Shown here in pieces: positions 11,235 through 22,231 of a stretch of 64,000 bases of DNA (within the stretch, counting starts at the first letter, position 1; every line of letters starts with the position of its first letter). The DNA is from Periplaneta americana. Its lineage: Eukaryota; Arthropoda; Insecta; Blattodea; Blattidae. The translations under genes were made by a program, and so were the position numbers. The notes beneath the pieces are model-generated. The model was not told the DNA's origin. It did not search any database and worked only from the letters and a program-made list of their open reading frames with translations. The stretch is taken from positions 205,906,298 through 205,970,297 of the forward strand of contig NC_091119.1 in assembly GCF_040183065.1 (NCBI RefSeq), written 5' to 3'.

Positions 11235-12396
11235 TACAGACTGTTCCGAAAAAAGGGTTCCAATATTTATAGAGAAGGTAGTATACAGTATGACTCCGTT
11301 AAGAGGGAAGTATTATATGATATTCTTATTGAATTTGGTATTCCCAAGAAACTAGTTCGATTAATTAAAATGTGTCTCAGTGAAACATACAGCAGAGTCC
11401 GTATAGGCCAGTTTCTATCTGATGCTTTTCCAATTCACTGTGGGCTAAAGCAGGGAGATGCACTATCACCTTTACTTTTTAACTTCGCTTTACAATATGC
11501 CATTAGGAAAGTTCAGGATAACAGGCAGGGTTTGGAATTGAACGGGTTACATCAGCTTCTTCTCTATGCGGATGACGTGAATATGTTAGGAGAAAATACG
11601 CAAACGATTAGGGAAAACACGGAAATTTTACTTGAAGCAAGTAAAGCGATCGGTTTGGAAGTAAATCCCGAAAAGACAAAGTATATGATTATGTCTCGTG
11701 ACGAGAATATTGTACGAAATGGAAATATAAAAATTGGATATTTATCCTTCGAAGAGGTGGAAAAATTCAAATATCTTGGAGCAACAGTAACAAATGTAAA
11801 TGACACTCGGGAGGAAATTAAACACAGAATAAATGTGGGAAATGCGTGTTATTATTCGGTTGAGAAGCATTTATCATCTAGTCTGCTGTCAAAAAATCTG
11901 AAAGTTAGAATTTATAAAACAGTTATATTACCGGTTGCTCTGTATGGTTGTGAAACTTGGACTCTCACTCTGAGAGAGGAACATAGGTTAAGGGTGTTTG
12001 AGAATAATGTGCTTGGGAAAATATTTGGGGCTAAGAGGGATGAAGTTACAGGAGAATGGAGAAAGTTACATAACACAGAACTGCACGCATTGTATTCTTC
12101 ACCTCACATAATTAGGAACATTAAATCCAGACGTCTGAGATGGGCAGGGCATGTAGCACGTATGGGCGAATCAAGAAATGAATATAGAGTGTTAGTTGGG
12201 AGACCGGAGGGAAAAAGACCTTTGGGGAGGCTGAGACGTAGATGGGAGGATAATATTAAAATGGATTTGAGGGAGGTGGGATATGATGATAGAGACTGGA
12301 TTAATCTTGCACAGGATAGGGACCGATGGCGGGCTTATGTGAGGGCGGCAATGAACCTTCGGGTTCCTTAAAAGCCATTTGTAAGTAAGTAAGCAT
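11235..12396 (+). mobile_element. RTE-like LINE, longest copy in the window (5'-truncated)
   Basis: It carries the reverse-transcriptase palm and C-terminal domain and ends in a (TAAG)n tail at about 12381-12393. RTE/BovB-clade LINEs characteristically end in short tandem repeats, which favours that clade, though the clade call is inference. At its left edge it interrupts the duplicated flank that is intact in another copy near 54645. Shorter copies occur at 4504, 13756, 19449, 21085, 28184, 57660 and 63641. Confidence 0.85.
11255..12371 (+). pseudogene. Non-LTR reverse transcriptase, C-terminal part
   Basis: The reading frame is open from about 11255 to the stop at 12371, longer than the 333 residues counted from its first internal Met at 11370. 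It reads [19 protein letters not shown] at the left. [14 protein letters not shown] follows, then the catalytic [10 protein letters not shown] (palm Asp pair), [44 protein letters not shown] and the end AAMNLRVP. The endonuclease and the N-terminal palm residue are missing through 5' truncation, so this copy cannot move itself. No frameshift is seen in this stretch, suggesting a fairly recent insertion. Confidence 0.85.
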
Positions 12397-12397
12397 A

Positions 12398-13252
12398 CAG
12401 TAGAACCTCTATTATCCATGGTAATGAAGGGGGTGGACTGAACGGTTGATCGAAATAATCGGATAATCCGTACCATGAAAGATTTTGTAATTTCCTCCAT
12501 GGTCTTGTATTTAACTCGCTATGTAGTGGATCAGAATTTCACTAAATTAAATCTGGTTATAAACGACGGGTTTTTAAAGGACAATGAAGCCCTTTGTAAT
12601 GACTGTCTCAGGAAAGACAGGAATAAAGGAGGTCTCATGTTGTAGATTTACATACTTTTTCACTCTTTATCCTTTTTTTATTATTAAATCGCGCAGTTGT
12701 AACTCCAATCTCATATTCTGATGCGGGATGAGCCACAGTATTTCTTTCTCGAACCGTTCAATTATCTCCATTTTTGTTCGATACTTAGCACAACAGGTTT
12801 TCTGTTAACACTCGTGGAAGACATTTTATACACAAGTTATATTACAGAACGGCAATTCGAACAGTAGACAATGCTGTGTACGATAAGGCTTGTAATAAAA
12901 CATAATAGGCCTATGTAGAACCTACTAACACAGTCTAGTATATACAGTCACGAAGCTCGAGTTGTGAGGGTACTAGGAACAACAGACTGTGTAGGCACTA
13001 TTTCGTATTGTCTGTAATGAGGCGGTAGTAGCGATAGTAGCGACCCTAGTGGTTAGCAACTATCTATGGATGCGTATTCCCTACGTATTGAGCTTCGTGA
13101 CTGTATATACTAGACTGCGCTACTAATATGATATACAAAACAGTACTTTATATAAGTTATTAATTTCTGAAGAAAAAAAAAAGCGCGAGATTTAGACAGT
13201 CGGATAATCCGCCAATCGGTTAATAGGGTGACCGATAATCGGGGTTCTACTG
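12398..13252. mobile_element. pogo/Tigger-type DNA transposon, degenerate
   Basis: The ends are CAGTAGAACCTCTATTATCC and, reverse complemented, CAGTAGAACCCCGATTATCG. TA flanks both sides (12396-12397 and 13253-13254). On the minus strand a decayed transposase start reads PVVLSIEQK and, in a shifted frame, VAHPASEYEIGVTTAR. This matches the pogo/CENP-B-type helix-turn-helix. A 191-bp MITE is nested at 12929-13119. It sits directly after the RTE-like LINE tail. Confidence 0.8.
12929..13119. mobile_element. MITE family M1, short copy
   Basis: The TIRs are CACAGTCTAGTATATACAGT and, reverse complemented, CGCAGTCTAGTATATACAGT, extending to cacgaagctc. CTACTAA flanks both ends (12922-12928 and 13120-13126), a 7-bp duplication. 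A 961-bp relative lies at 22390-23350 with the same subterminal sequence. It has no coding capacity. Confidence 0.75.
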
Positions 13253-13479
13253 TACATCAAAATAAGGAACAAAATTTCTACAAAAATGAGTACTAAAATT
13301 AATATCTCCTGAGAAATTAGCAAATGTTTACCATTACTTTAAGAGAAGCATATCTTCCACTGTAAGCAAGAAAACAAATGATACATAATGCATCCATTTG
13401 TCACGAAGTATTGCACACTATATCATTGTTTGTGTTTCTATCAAGGGGACACTTAGGCAGACTGCGGTGCGCTAGAGTT

Positions 13480-13755
13480 CGTAATCGTTTTAATAACCTC
13501 TCAATGGATACAAAAAAATTGAACTCTAAACAAGAGATTATTTAAGGCTAAATTAAAGAAGTATCTCATTTCTCACGGCTTCCATTCTGTAGGTGAATTC
13601 ATGACATTCAACAACGCTGCATGAATATTTCTGTCTTGTATTAAGTATCGATACTATCCCCTTGTATTGTACTAGTAGACTATATTGTAAAACTCTTCTG
13701 TATATATTTCAATTAGACTGTGACTATAATTAAGACTTTGTAGTACTAATAAGAT
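13480..13755 (+). mobile_element. LINE family B, 3' end fragment
   Basis: It matches the 3' ends at 33440-33690 and 54180-54430, including attatttaaggctaaatta, tgaattcatgacattcaac and ttagactgtgactataa. It encodes a decayed last stretch of reverse transcriptase (RLFKAKLKKYLISHGFHS-like). It abuts an RTE-like LINE fragment on the right. Confidence 0.75.
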
Positions 13756-13892
13756 ATAAAAATTGGAGATTTATCCTTCGAAGAGGTGGAAAAATTCAAA
13801 TATCTTTGCGCAACAGTAAAAAATATAAATGACACTCGAGAGGAAATTAAACGCAGAATAAATATGGGGAACGCCTGTTATTATTCGGTTAC
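13756..13892 (+). mobile_element. RTE-like LINE internal fragment
   Basis: A short piece matches the reverse transcriptase around [17 protein letters not shown] and [20 protein letters not shown] of the longer copies. Both ends are broken, so this is a rearranged scrap rather than a normal 5'-truncated insertion. Confidence 0.8.
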
Positions 13893-14036
13893 AGGCAGTT
13901 ACGGGCGTGAGTATTGTCTACTTTGCCGGTGTCTGCTACAGCTGATCCTCTGACCGTGAGGGCCACTTCCGCAGACAAGTATTCTGCATTATCTGATTTA
14001 TTAGGTGGCAACTCTCATCATAAAACCGTTATTTAT

Positions 14037-16267
14037 TAGTGATGGGCGAAGTTGTTCTTTTTCCGGAACAGTTCCGATTGTTCCGATTCCGGAAAAATAC
14101 CATGTTCCAAACAACAGTTCCGAAATAACAGTTACAAGTTGAGATGCATCCAGCGTATTCCGAATCTCACCGGTCCGGTGGCATCAATGACGTCACGTTG
14201 CAACGAAAATAAGGAACAAAACTGCTGGAAGAATCGATGCTGTCATGGCGACTGTGTAAGTGGTTATCTGTGCTACGCTAGGAAAATTTTGCGAAATTTC
14301 CGTACTGCCATCTCGTTCAAAGAAAAGATAGCATAAACAATTTATTTCTTGAACCGGTAGTAATAACTGGTCCGTTGACATATTCGCTCATAAGCCATTA
14401 ACATATTGTTTTTACGTTGTGCTCATTACAAACAATACAGCAGAACACACCGCCATGACACAACAGTGCACGATGTCATTCGTCTGCTAATTCCCGCCCT
14501 ATACAAGAACCAATCAGATTCACTGATGGCGGCTGATGGAGCCTGCCACCACCTCTACAAGCTGATGGCACTGGTGCGACACCGGTGGAGCATCAATGAC
14601 GTCATCGGTGGAATTCGGAACACCGTGATGCCATGGCATTGCTCACCGGTGAGATTCGGAATAAGCTCATCGGAATCGTTTACTGATGCGAGTTATCTCT
14701 TCGACTCTCGCTCCATTTGAGGAGTCGTTCAAAAGAGCGGTACAGTGCCCTTCCTCTTGCCCAAGCAGCCAGCACATAAGTTGCAGCATTCATCGCTCGG
14801 ATTCCTCTTAAAATACGTTATCGGCATGACATCATAGCACACATTCTTCTTAATAGATAATAGATGATATTCCAAGCACGTTCGAATCGGTTTGGAAACT
14901 TGCTGTGTATGCGGGCAGAAGCTTCATGTTTATTAAACAGCTGTTGAATACAAGGTCAGAATGCAGCACTAATTGCTGCATAAGGCAATGAAGATACGGT
15001 AACCAACTTACAAATTTAACATATCATTTAAAACGTTTAGTATGTAATTTTTGTTCTCCGTGTTACGTAGTAAAAAAAAAAACTAAAATCATTAATTTTT
15101 ATTTTGACTTTTCTTAATGCTTAGTTAAATGTTATGTTTTATTTAACGACGCTCGCAACTACAGAGGTTATATCAGCGTCGCCGGATGTGCCGGAATTTT
15201 GTCCCACAAGAGTTATTTTACATGCCAGTAAATCTACTGACATGAGCCTGTCGCATTTAAGCACACTTAAATGTCATCGACTTGGCCCGGGATCGAACCC
15301 GCAACCTTGGGCATAGAAGGCCAGCGCTATACCAACTTGCCAACCAGATCGACAATGCTTAGTTATAATAATAATTACATTATAATTTCATAAATAATAA
15401 AAATGTATATTGATATTGATATTGATATTTATTTGTCCTTCAACTTTACAATTCACAGTTATGGTGGACCTTCACATTTCTGTTTTTCGATCCACCATCC
15501 CTTTAATACATATAACTCTTTTCTATTAAGGTATTCTTTGCCGAGAATTTCTTGATTGCTTTCTAATGTTCTATTATGACTGAATTGCTATATGTCCTTC
15601 CCCCTCTATCCTCTTCTATTCTCTCCCTCCTACCTAGACTGTTTCCCTTCCATTCCTAAATTTCCTATTTTATTACCCCTATCCATATATTTATTTCGAT
15701 AATACTCCTACAGTTATAGTACCCCTGCTACTACTCCCAATCCAAAACATTGAAAAACATCAAATATCTAATTCACTTAAATTACACTTCCAATTTCCCT
15801 CTCATTCCACTTCACATTTGTTCAGATATCATTGTATTAATAAAAATGTATAACTAATGTATATATTTATATATTAGGAGTAGTGAAACCTGAAACCCTC
15901 ACACTGGCTTAGTAAAATGTTAGAAACGCATCTGTACCAGAGTAATAATTTAAGCTTCGCATCGCACCTCGGTACAAGGATTTCGATTTCCATGCTTCCT
16001 CATCCGTTCACTGAGAGTTCCAAGTACAACATAAAGAATGACGAGAACAGTGTAGCCGGAGCTGTCAAGGTTCCGACTGTTCTCTGTTGTCTCGGAGTTG
16101 AACATGCCTTGCGCAACGCAGTACTGCGGGCTGGACAAGTGAGCAGCTCGGAGTCGGAACAGTGTTATTTCGGAACAGGAGGTTCCGACTTACTGTTCAT
16201 TTTTGCAACAGTTCCGAGACCGGAACAGTTTCAAAATAACTGTTGTGTTATTTTTTACCCATCTCTA
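14037..16267. mobile_element. hAT-type DNA transposon, non-autonomous
   Basis: The ends are TAGTGATGGGCGAA and, reverse complemented, TAGAGATGGGTAAA. A perfect 8-bp duplication TTATTTAT flanks it (14029-14036 and 16268-16275), the hAT signature. Subterminal regions are full of gttccg and cggaac motifs, likely transposase-binding repeats. No transposase is readable. A SINE is nested at 15128-15353. Confidence 0.85.
15128..15353 (-). mobile_element. SINE family A, copy 2
   Basis: Same family as 101-305, minus orientation, with the tRNA-like head at the right and a B box GGTTCGATCCC. It is flanked by aatgcttagtta (15116-15127 and 15354-15365). It is nested in the hAT element and so is younger than it. 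Confidence 0.85.
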
Positions 16268-16326
16268 TTATTTATTACAAGTCATGAATGATATTGTTTC
16301 ATTTATCCGGAAATTATTTTATTTGT

Positions 16327-16327
<1 letters not shown>

Positions 16328-16365
<38 letters not shown>
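16328..16365 (+). repeat. (ATC)n microsatellite
   Basis: About twelve ATC units in a row. Nothing else is recognised in the neighbouring 16276-16500. Confidence 0.9.
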
Positions 16366-16368
<3 letters not shown>

Positions 16369-16506
16369 GACATGTACCTATGTTTAGTTAACAGTCGAAG
16401 ACAGTTTGGAATCTCATCAGTGACAAAAATAAGGCATCACTCATGAGGCAACTAGGCCAGTAGATGGTGGAGTAGGATGCTCAGTTTCTTTCCCCATCCA
16501 TTGCAT

Positions 16507-16740
16507 ACAAGTTACAAGTTATGGTTTATTTAACGACGCTCGCAACTGCCGAGGTTATATCAGCGTCGCCGGTGTGCCGAAATTTTGTCCCGCAGGAGTT
16601 CTTTTACATGGCAATAAATCTACTGACATGAGCCTGTCGCATTTAAGCACACTTAAATGACATCGACCTGGCCGGGGATCGAATCCGCAACCTCGGGCAT
16701 AGAAGGCCAGCGCTATACCGACTGCGCCAACCAGGCAAAC
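16507..16740 (-). mobile_element. SINE family A, copy 3
   Basis: The minus-strand head at the right has TTGGCGCAGTCGG and GGTTGCGGATTCGATCCC. It is flanked by tccattgcat (16497-16506 and 16741-16750). It is nearly full length. Confidence 0.85.
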
Positions 16741-19448
16741 TCCATTGCATCCATGTTACACCAATCAGAGTTCATGTAATTATATTCAAAGAATTGTATC
16801 TCTTCCGGCATTTTGTCCGTTGAATTCTAACTTTCAAAGCCTAACAACAATAGCTACAGAAAAAGACACAATCGTGCAAAAAAAAAAAGGCCTTTTGGTT
16901 CTTTGGCATGAATTAATGAATTATTACCTATAGAGCCGCAAGACAAATTGCAAATGCTATGATACAAATTTCGTAATCTGTGAATTGTAGGTACCACATT
17001 CTACTACATTATACCTTTTGTTTTTTTTTTTTTGTTTTGTTTTTTTAAAGTGTCGAATGACAATTTATTACAAACAACAAAATTACAAACATTAACAAAA
17101 TATTTTACAATACTATTGTAATACTCGCATATGAATATTCTTCAAACTTCACAATTTATTACCAATCTCATATATTCAAATATACTAGTGGCTTGTGCAG
17201 CAAATGCTGCAAACTAAGTTCGTTAGACGTTCAAATACAAATTTTTCAGATTTATTTTCAATGAAGAATACTTGTCTTTTTGATAGTTATTTGCTTCCAT
17301 AATAATGAAACCTACTCCCTCTGAATGGATTTTTTTAGGCCAAATATGCCTACTTTTTCTTGAACCTATCCAACTTCAGTTTTTGAGTTTCAACGCGAAA
17401 ACGCAAGTATCAATGTCAGGACGATAGCAGTAGCTATTTCAGGTCATTGTGGATTGTAGGCAAAAGTTAAAAAAATCTCAGGTTTGCTAAGCTTTCGAAC
17501 AATAGCATTTTCGTATAGCTACCGCATGTAGAACTTGAAATGTAGAGCGTAAAATCATTTTATCCTACTAAGAGATCTTGCTGAAATGATCTGAAGACTA
17601 CAAAATTTTCTAGGCCTCTTATTTTATTAGTAAGTAATACCTTTTGATCTTTCCTTAGGAACTGTAATTTTTGCGCTCTCTCGAGCCAATACTGAAGACA
17701 ATGCCACATATCAATATCTACACTACACCGCCATTAAGCATATGAAAAAGACCCAACCTCACTGGGTTAATATGTATAAAAATATTTGATTTTTAATAAC
17801 AATATTATTATCTTACTTAAGTTTTGTAGTTATATATAGCAGCCACTCCGTAAATTATAGAAATGAAGATCTAAATTAAGATATTCTCTACATTTACTTA
17901 CATAACCTCAAAACGTTTCACTTTCATGTCATCAATATAGCATCAATATTATGTACAATTAATTAAAAATAGACGCATCATGATAGTAACTATAATAATA
18001 TTTAATTTCTAATGGTAATAATGTCATAAAACCACCTCAAGTTTCGTAGATTTGAATGTCCAATACACAGCTGTACTGAGAAAATTATACACTGCAGAAT
18101 CAGTTTTTAATAACAAATTGAATTGAGCTCTGAATCACGGCCGACTTGATGTTCCTTTGCTTTTTTGTGTACGGCCTTGACAATAGTAATATTATCTTGA
18201 AATTGGATAATTTCTCAATTCCACCACGAGGCGCTGTCTGCGAAGCTCTGGTGTCCACAGAAGAAATACTCAATATGAATTAAAAATAAATGATTAAAGA
18301 GTAATAATAACACTTATAAATAATAACTAAGAAAATAATAAGTATTATTATGTTTAGTTGTGTTAATTATGGCAAAAGCGTGAGTTTAAAAGCAGGGAAG
18401 ATACCACATAGGAACCTGTTCAGTTTAAGTAACATGATTACAGAGGCGTAATTTTATAGTTCATTCGCTGAGTAGCACCCCTAGGCTAAACTGCGATGAT
18501 TTCAAAGTAATCACTTGGGTAATTATTTACCATAACTTGTACTGAGTTTTATAATTTCACTCATTGCACTGATACATTCCACTTGTTATTGCAGATTCAA
18601 GAATCATAGTCTCAAGTTTTTGCGACTCTGTGGATTATAAGCCGCATTCTTCGAAGGAACAAGCTTTTCAGTCAAAGCTGCTGCAATGTTATCTAGAAGC
18701 GGCCTAACAAATTTCACAGTAATGATATTAACAAGTCCGTTTTGGCCGTCTTCATCACAAATTGGCATTGCAAGAGAGGGCATCTACACAGTAACGACTC
18801 AATTTCTGAACACAAATTTTCTAATATATTCTTGTTTGGTATTCTCTTTCGATGATTAAGCAGCTGATCTAGAATCAATTTTGCATGAATAATGCCTTCA
18901 TCGGCCTCTTTCCATACATTTTTTTTTGTTCTTTATGTGACGGATCTCTTTCAGTTAGTTGGAGCTTTTCGGTTGTTTTCGTTATCTCATCTTGCTTCTC
19001 TTGTAACACCTGATTAAGTTGTGTAATTTTCGCATGCAATCTGTTAATTATTTCTTTTTAGTTCCACAAAGTTGACAACGTCCGTTTGCGTCGCTTTATA
19101 GTAAGTTTCAACTGGCAAGAAGGGAATGTCATGAACTGATGCTGAGCCACTCGGAACATCTTGTTCAAATAGTGAAAAACCAATATTACTAAAAGATTTG
19201 CGTTTCTTGGGTGGAGGGAGATCAGTTTTAGTAACTGTTCGTCATGGTCTTCTGATATCTGTCACTTATACCTAGGATAATGAGGGAATATTGTTGGCAC
19301 AGCATTTGGTTTTAATAGTCTAAATTTCCCATTCTTAGAATAATCTTCTTCCCTGAAATGTAAACTACAAACGACTGAAGATGGGGAGTTGCTTTAGGAA
19401 CAAAGTCTCGGCGTGAAATCACTTTAAGCCATTTTCGCATCTCTCCCT

Positions 19449-20432
19449 TACTTAGCCTACTTATGGCTTTTAATGAACACGGAGGTTCATTGCCGCCCTC
19501 ACATAAGCCCGCCATTGGTCCCTATGCTCAGCAAGATTAATCCAGTCCCTATCATCATATCCCACCGCCCTCAAATCAATTTTAATATTACCCTCCCATC
19601 TACGTCTCGGCCTCCCCAAAGGACTTATTTCCTCTGGCCTCCCAACTAACACTCTATATGCATTTCTGAATTCGCCCATACATACTACATGCCCTGTCCA
19701 TCTCAAACGTCTGGATTTAATGTTCCTAATTATGTCAGGTGAAGAATACAATACGTGCAGTTCTGCGTTATGTAACTTCCTTCATTCTCCTCTAATTCCA
19801 TTGCTCTTAGCCCCAAATATTTTTCTAAGAACCTTATTCTGAAACACCCTTAATGTCTGTTCCTCTCTCAAAATGAGAGTCCAAGTTTCACAACCATACA
19901 GAACAACCGGTAACATAACTGTTTTATAAATTCTAACTTTCCGATTTTTTGACAGCAGACTAGGTGACAAAAGCTTCTCAACCGAATAATAAGAGGCATT
20001 CCCATATTTATTCTGCGTTTAATTTTCTCCCGAGTGTCATTTATATTTGTCACTGTTGCTCCAAGATATTTGAATTTTTGTCCACACCTATGGAGTAACG
20101 GTTAGCGCGTCTATCCGCGAAACCAGGTGGCCCGGGTTTGATTCCCGGTCGGGACAAGTTACCTGGTTCAGGTTTTTCCGGGGTTTTCCCTCAACCCAAT
20201 ATGAGCAAATGCTGGGTAACTTTCGGTGCTGGACTCCGGACTCACTTCACCGGCATTATCACCTTCATCTCATTGAGACGCTAAATAGCCTAAGATGTTG
20301 ATAAAGATTCGTAAAATAACCTACTAAAATAAAATAAACATATTTGAATTTTTCCACCTTTTCGAAGGATACAACTCCAATTTTTATATTTCCATTTCGT
20401 ACAATATTATGGTCACGAAATATAATCATATT
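19449..20432 (-). mobile_element. RTE-like LINE inserted in the THAP reading frame
   Basis: The minus strand matches the RTE-like reverse transcriptase ([49 protein letters not shown]), ending at ttacttagcctacttatggc. A short duplication tccct lies at both junctions. It is interrupted by a SINE at 20080-20339 and has several frameshifts. Confidence 0.8.
20080..20339 (+). mobile_element. tRNA-derived SINE, family B, copy 1
   Basis: The head contains TGGAGTAACGGTTAGCGCG (A-box region) and GGGTTTGATTCCCGG (B box). The body has tttccggggttttccctcaa and the tail ends in aaataaaataaa. It has a perfect 14-bp duplication atatttgaattttt (20066-20079 and 20340-20353) made from LINE sequence, proving it inserted after the LINE. 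Confidence 0.9.
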
Positions 20433-21084
20433 TCCCTGTCAGTCGGAAATTCGTGGAATGATATTCCTCTTCACTCTTTTTTTCTATTCGAAGTACACAA
20501 TAGTACACAACAATACGTCATTTTGAATCATATCACAATAAACTCAAATACCAGTAGAAATAAGCGCAATATTGCTAATTATAATCGTACAAGAAACCAT
20601 ACACACATTCCTCAGTGGACCTTGGGAGTCAGTGCCATCTGGCGGGAATTTCATATTTTCTCGATTACAGCTTTAACACAGGATCAAAATGAATTGTCAA
20701 GGCCGGTAAACGAGAAGCGAAGCGAGCACATCAAGTCGGCCGTGATTCAATAAAATTAGTTCTCAAAACTGACAACAGATGGATTTTGGAAAATAGGAAA
20801 ATTATGTAGGAAAACTGACATTTCACTGAAAACTACTACTTTTCCGAAAAACTTTGGATGCCAGGCATGAAAATGAGGGGTCACTCATTAAAATCCGTTC
20901 AGCCGTTTTGCCGTAATTTCCATTACCAGTTCAAATTATTCAAATAAATATTACAAATGATTAAGGAGAAATTAGGCCTATTTGAATATTGTGCCATTCA
21001 TTTAAGGTAACATTATTTTATTTCATTACCATACTATTTAACTATTTCAGGGAGTATCATAGGATTTTTATTCAGTAAATACGG

Positions 21085-21607
21085 ATGACGTGAATATGTT
21101 AGGAGAAAATTCACAAACGATTAGGGAAAATACGGGAATTTTACTTGAAGGAAGTAAAGAAATAAGTTTGGAAGTAAATCCCGAAAAGACAAAGTATATG
21201 ATTATGTCTCGTGACTAGAATATTGTACGAAATGTAAATATAAAAATTGAAAATTTATCCTTTGAGTGTTAGTTGGGAGGCCGGAGGGAAAAAGACCTTT
21301 GGGGAGGCCGAGATCTTCCAACTAACATTTTATATGCATTTCTGGATTCACCCATACGTTCTACATGCCCTGCCCATCTCAAACGTCTGGATTTAATGTT
21401 CCTAATTATGTCAGGTGAAGAATACAATGCGTGCAGTTCTGCGTTGTGTAACTTTCTCCGTTCTCCTGTAATTTCATCCCCCTCAGACCTAAATATTTTC
21501 CTAAGTACCTTATTCTCGAACGCCCTTAACGTCTGTTTCTTTCTGAAAATGAGCGTCCAAGTTTCACAATCATACAGAACAATCGGTAATATAACTGTTT
21601 TATAAAA
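21085..21607. mobile_element. Rearranged RTE-like LINE with inverted halves
   Basis: 21085-21312 reads on the + strand ([18 protein letters not shown], then a jump to [14 protein letters not shown]). 21313-21607 reads on the minus strand from the same element (the region from SRRLRW back to the KTVILP-like segment). The inversion point is at about 21312. Twin priming or later rearrangement could give this. Confidence 0.75.
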
Positions 21608-22191
21608 TATCTGTCCCTGAAATTCAGAATAAATGAATTTTGTCTGACGTTCAAGTCGTTAATGCAGACAAATTTTAATGATACGTTTTTGTAGGAACAT
21701 TAGTGGAGTAAGAATAGTCTTTGCAATTCCATCACAACCTAAAGAAAGATTGAAACAAATCTAAATAAACAGCTCAAATTCTGATTCAAGAAACACGAAT
21801 TATTAATAGGAATAATCTGACTTTATTTTGGGGCAAGGCAAACATCAGTGTTTCACCTGTACTTAAAGCAATTTATGAATTCACCACACAATGCGTTTCC
21901 TGGGTCTGAAATTTTTGCTAGTCCAAGGGCACTTATAGTACGCTCATTAGGCACACCGCTAGCGGAAGGTAATTTTGCAAGTAGTACACATTTTTGTAAA
22001 GTCTGCAATGATGTAATGCTCATTCACACGGCATGTATGAAGTCAATTGTGGTTTGAATTTGAATAGTGAATAAAAAGAAGCCAGATCACATGTTTTCAT
22101 AGCTGACATGTCTTTCCATTCTAATGTCTTTCGCGTTTATGGCAGGCAGTAATGATTAATTGTGTATCATGTGACAGACAACTCTCTGCTA

Positions 22192-22197
22192 TATAAA
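22192..22197 (+). promoter_or_regulatory. TATA box of OBP-like gene 2
   Basis: TATAAA lies 40 bases before the ATG at 22232. A likely start site is near ccatcag at about 22220-22226, 28-32 bases downstream, giving a very short 5' leader. Confidence 0.65.
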
Positions 22198-22231
22198 GGG
22201 CGGTTGTACGTAGTTCTGACCATCAGCAGCC

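Larger units (their letters stand above)
19300..20521 (-). pseudogene. THAP zinc-finger protein, split by a LINE
   Basis: On the minus strand from ATG at 20521 the start reads MTYCCVLLCTSNRKKE, then SFHEFPTDRE. After the LINE (19449-20432) it resumes GEMRKWLKVISRRDFVPKA. In a shifted frame it continues VCSLHFREEDYSKNGKFRLL and KPNAVPTIFPHYP. This gives the whole THAP pattern: C-x4-C, W, P, C-x2-H-F and AVPTIF. Further along (19080 to 18600) a coiled-coil-like stretch, QLNQVLQEKQDEITKTTEKL, ends near NPQSRKNLRL. At least one in-frame stop and one frameshift are present, so it is dead. A DNA-binding role for the parent transposase is family knowledge. Confidence 0.65.
18131..20749 (-). mobile_element. 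THAP-domain DNA transposon nested in the Helitron
   Basis: Terminal inverted repeats start TGAATCACGGCCGACTTGAT at both ends and continue with related sequence to ccggccttgacaat. Between them the minus strand encodes a THAP zinc-finger protein remnant. THAP transposases occur in the P-element and Kolobok superfamilies, and I cannot tell which from the ends. No clear target duplication is visible. Helitron copy 2 (37240 region) keeps one of these ends, agcatcaagtcggccgtg, so the insertion predates the split of the two Helitron copies. Confidence 0.5.
17185..20960 (-). mobile_element. Helitron family H2, copy 1, carrying nested elements
   Basis: On the minus strand the 3' end (left side) has the hairpin GCAGCATTTGCTGC followed closely by CTAG, with a T next to it, the Helitron terminus. 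The 5' part at the right shares gtaatggaaattacgg and aaacggctgaacggatttta with copy 2 at 36984-38171. The exact 5' end is uncertain. It is interrupted by a THAP-domain transposon (18131-20749), itself interrupted by a LINE and a SINE. It lies between the two OBP-like genes. Confidence 0.65.
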
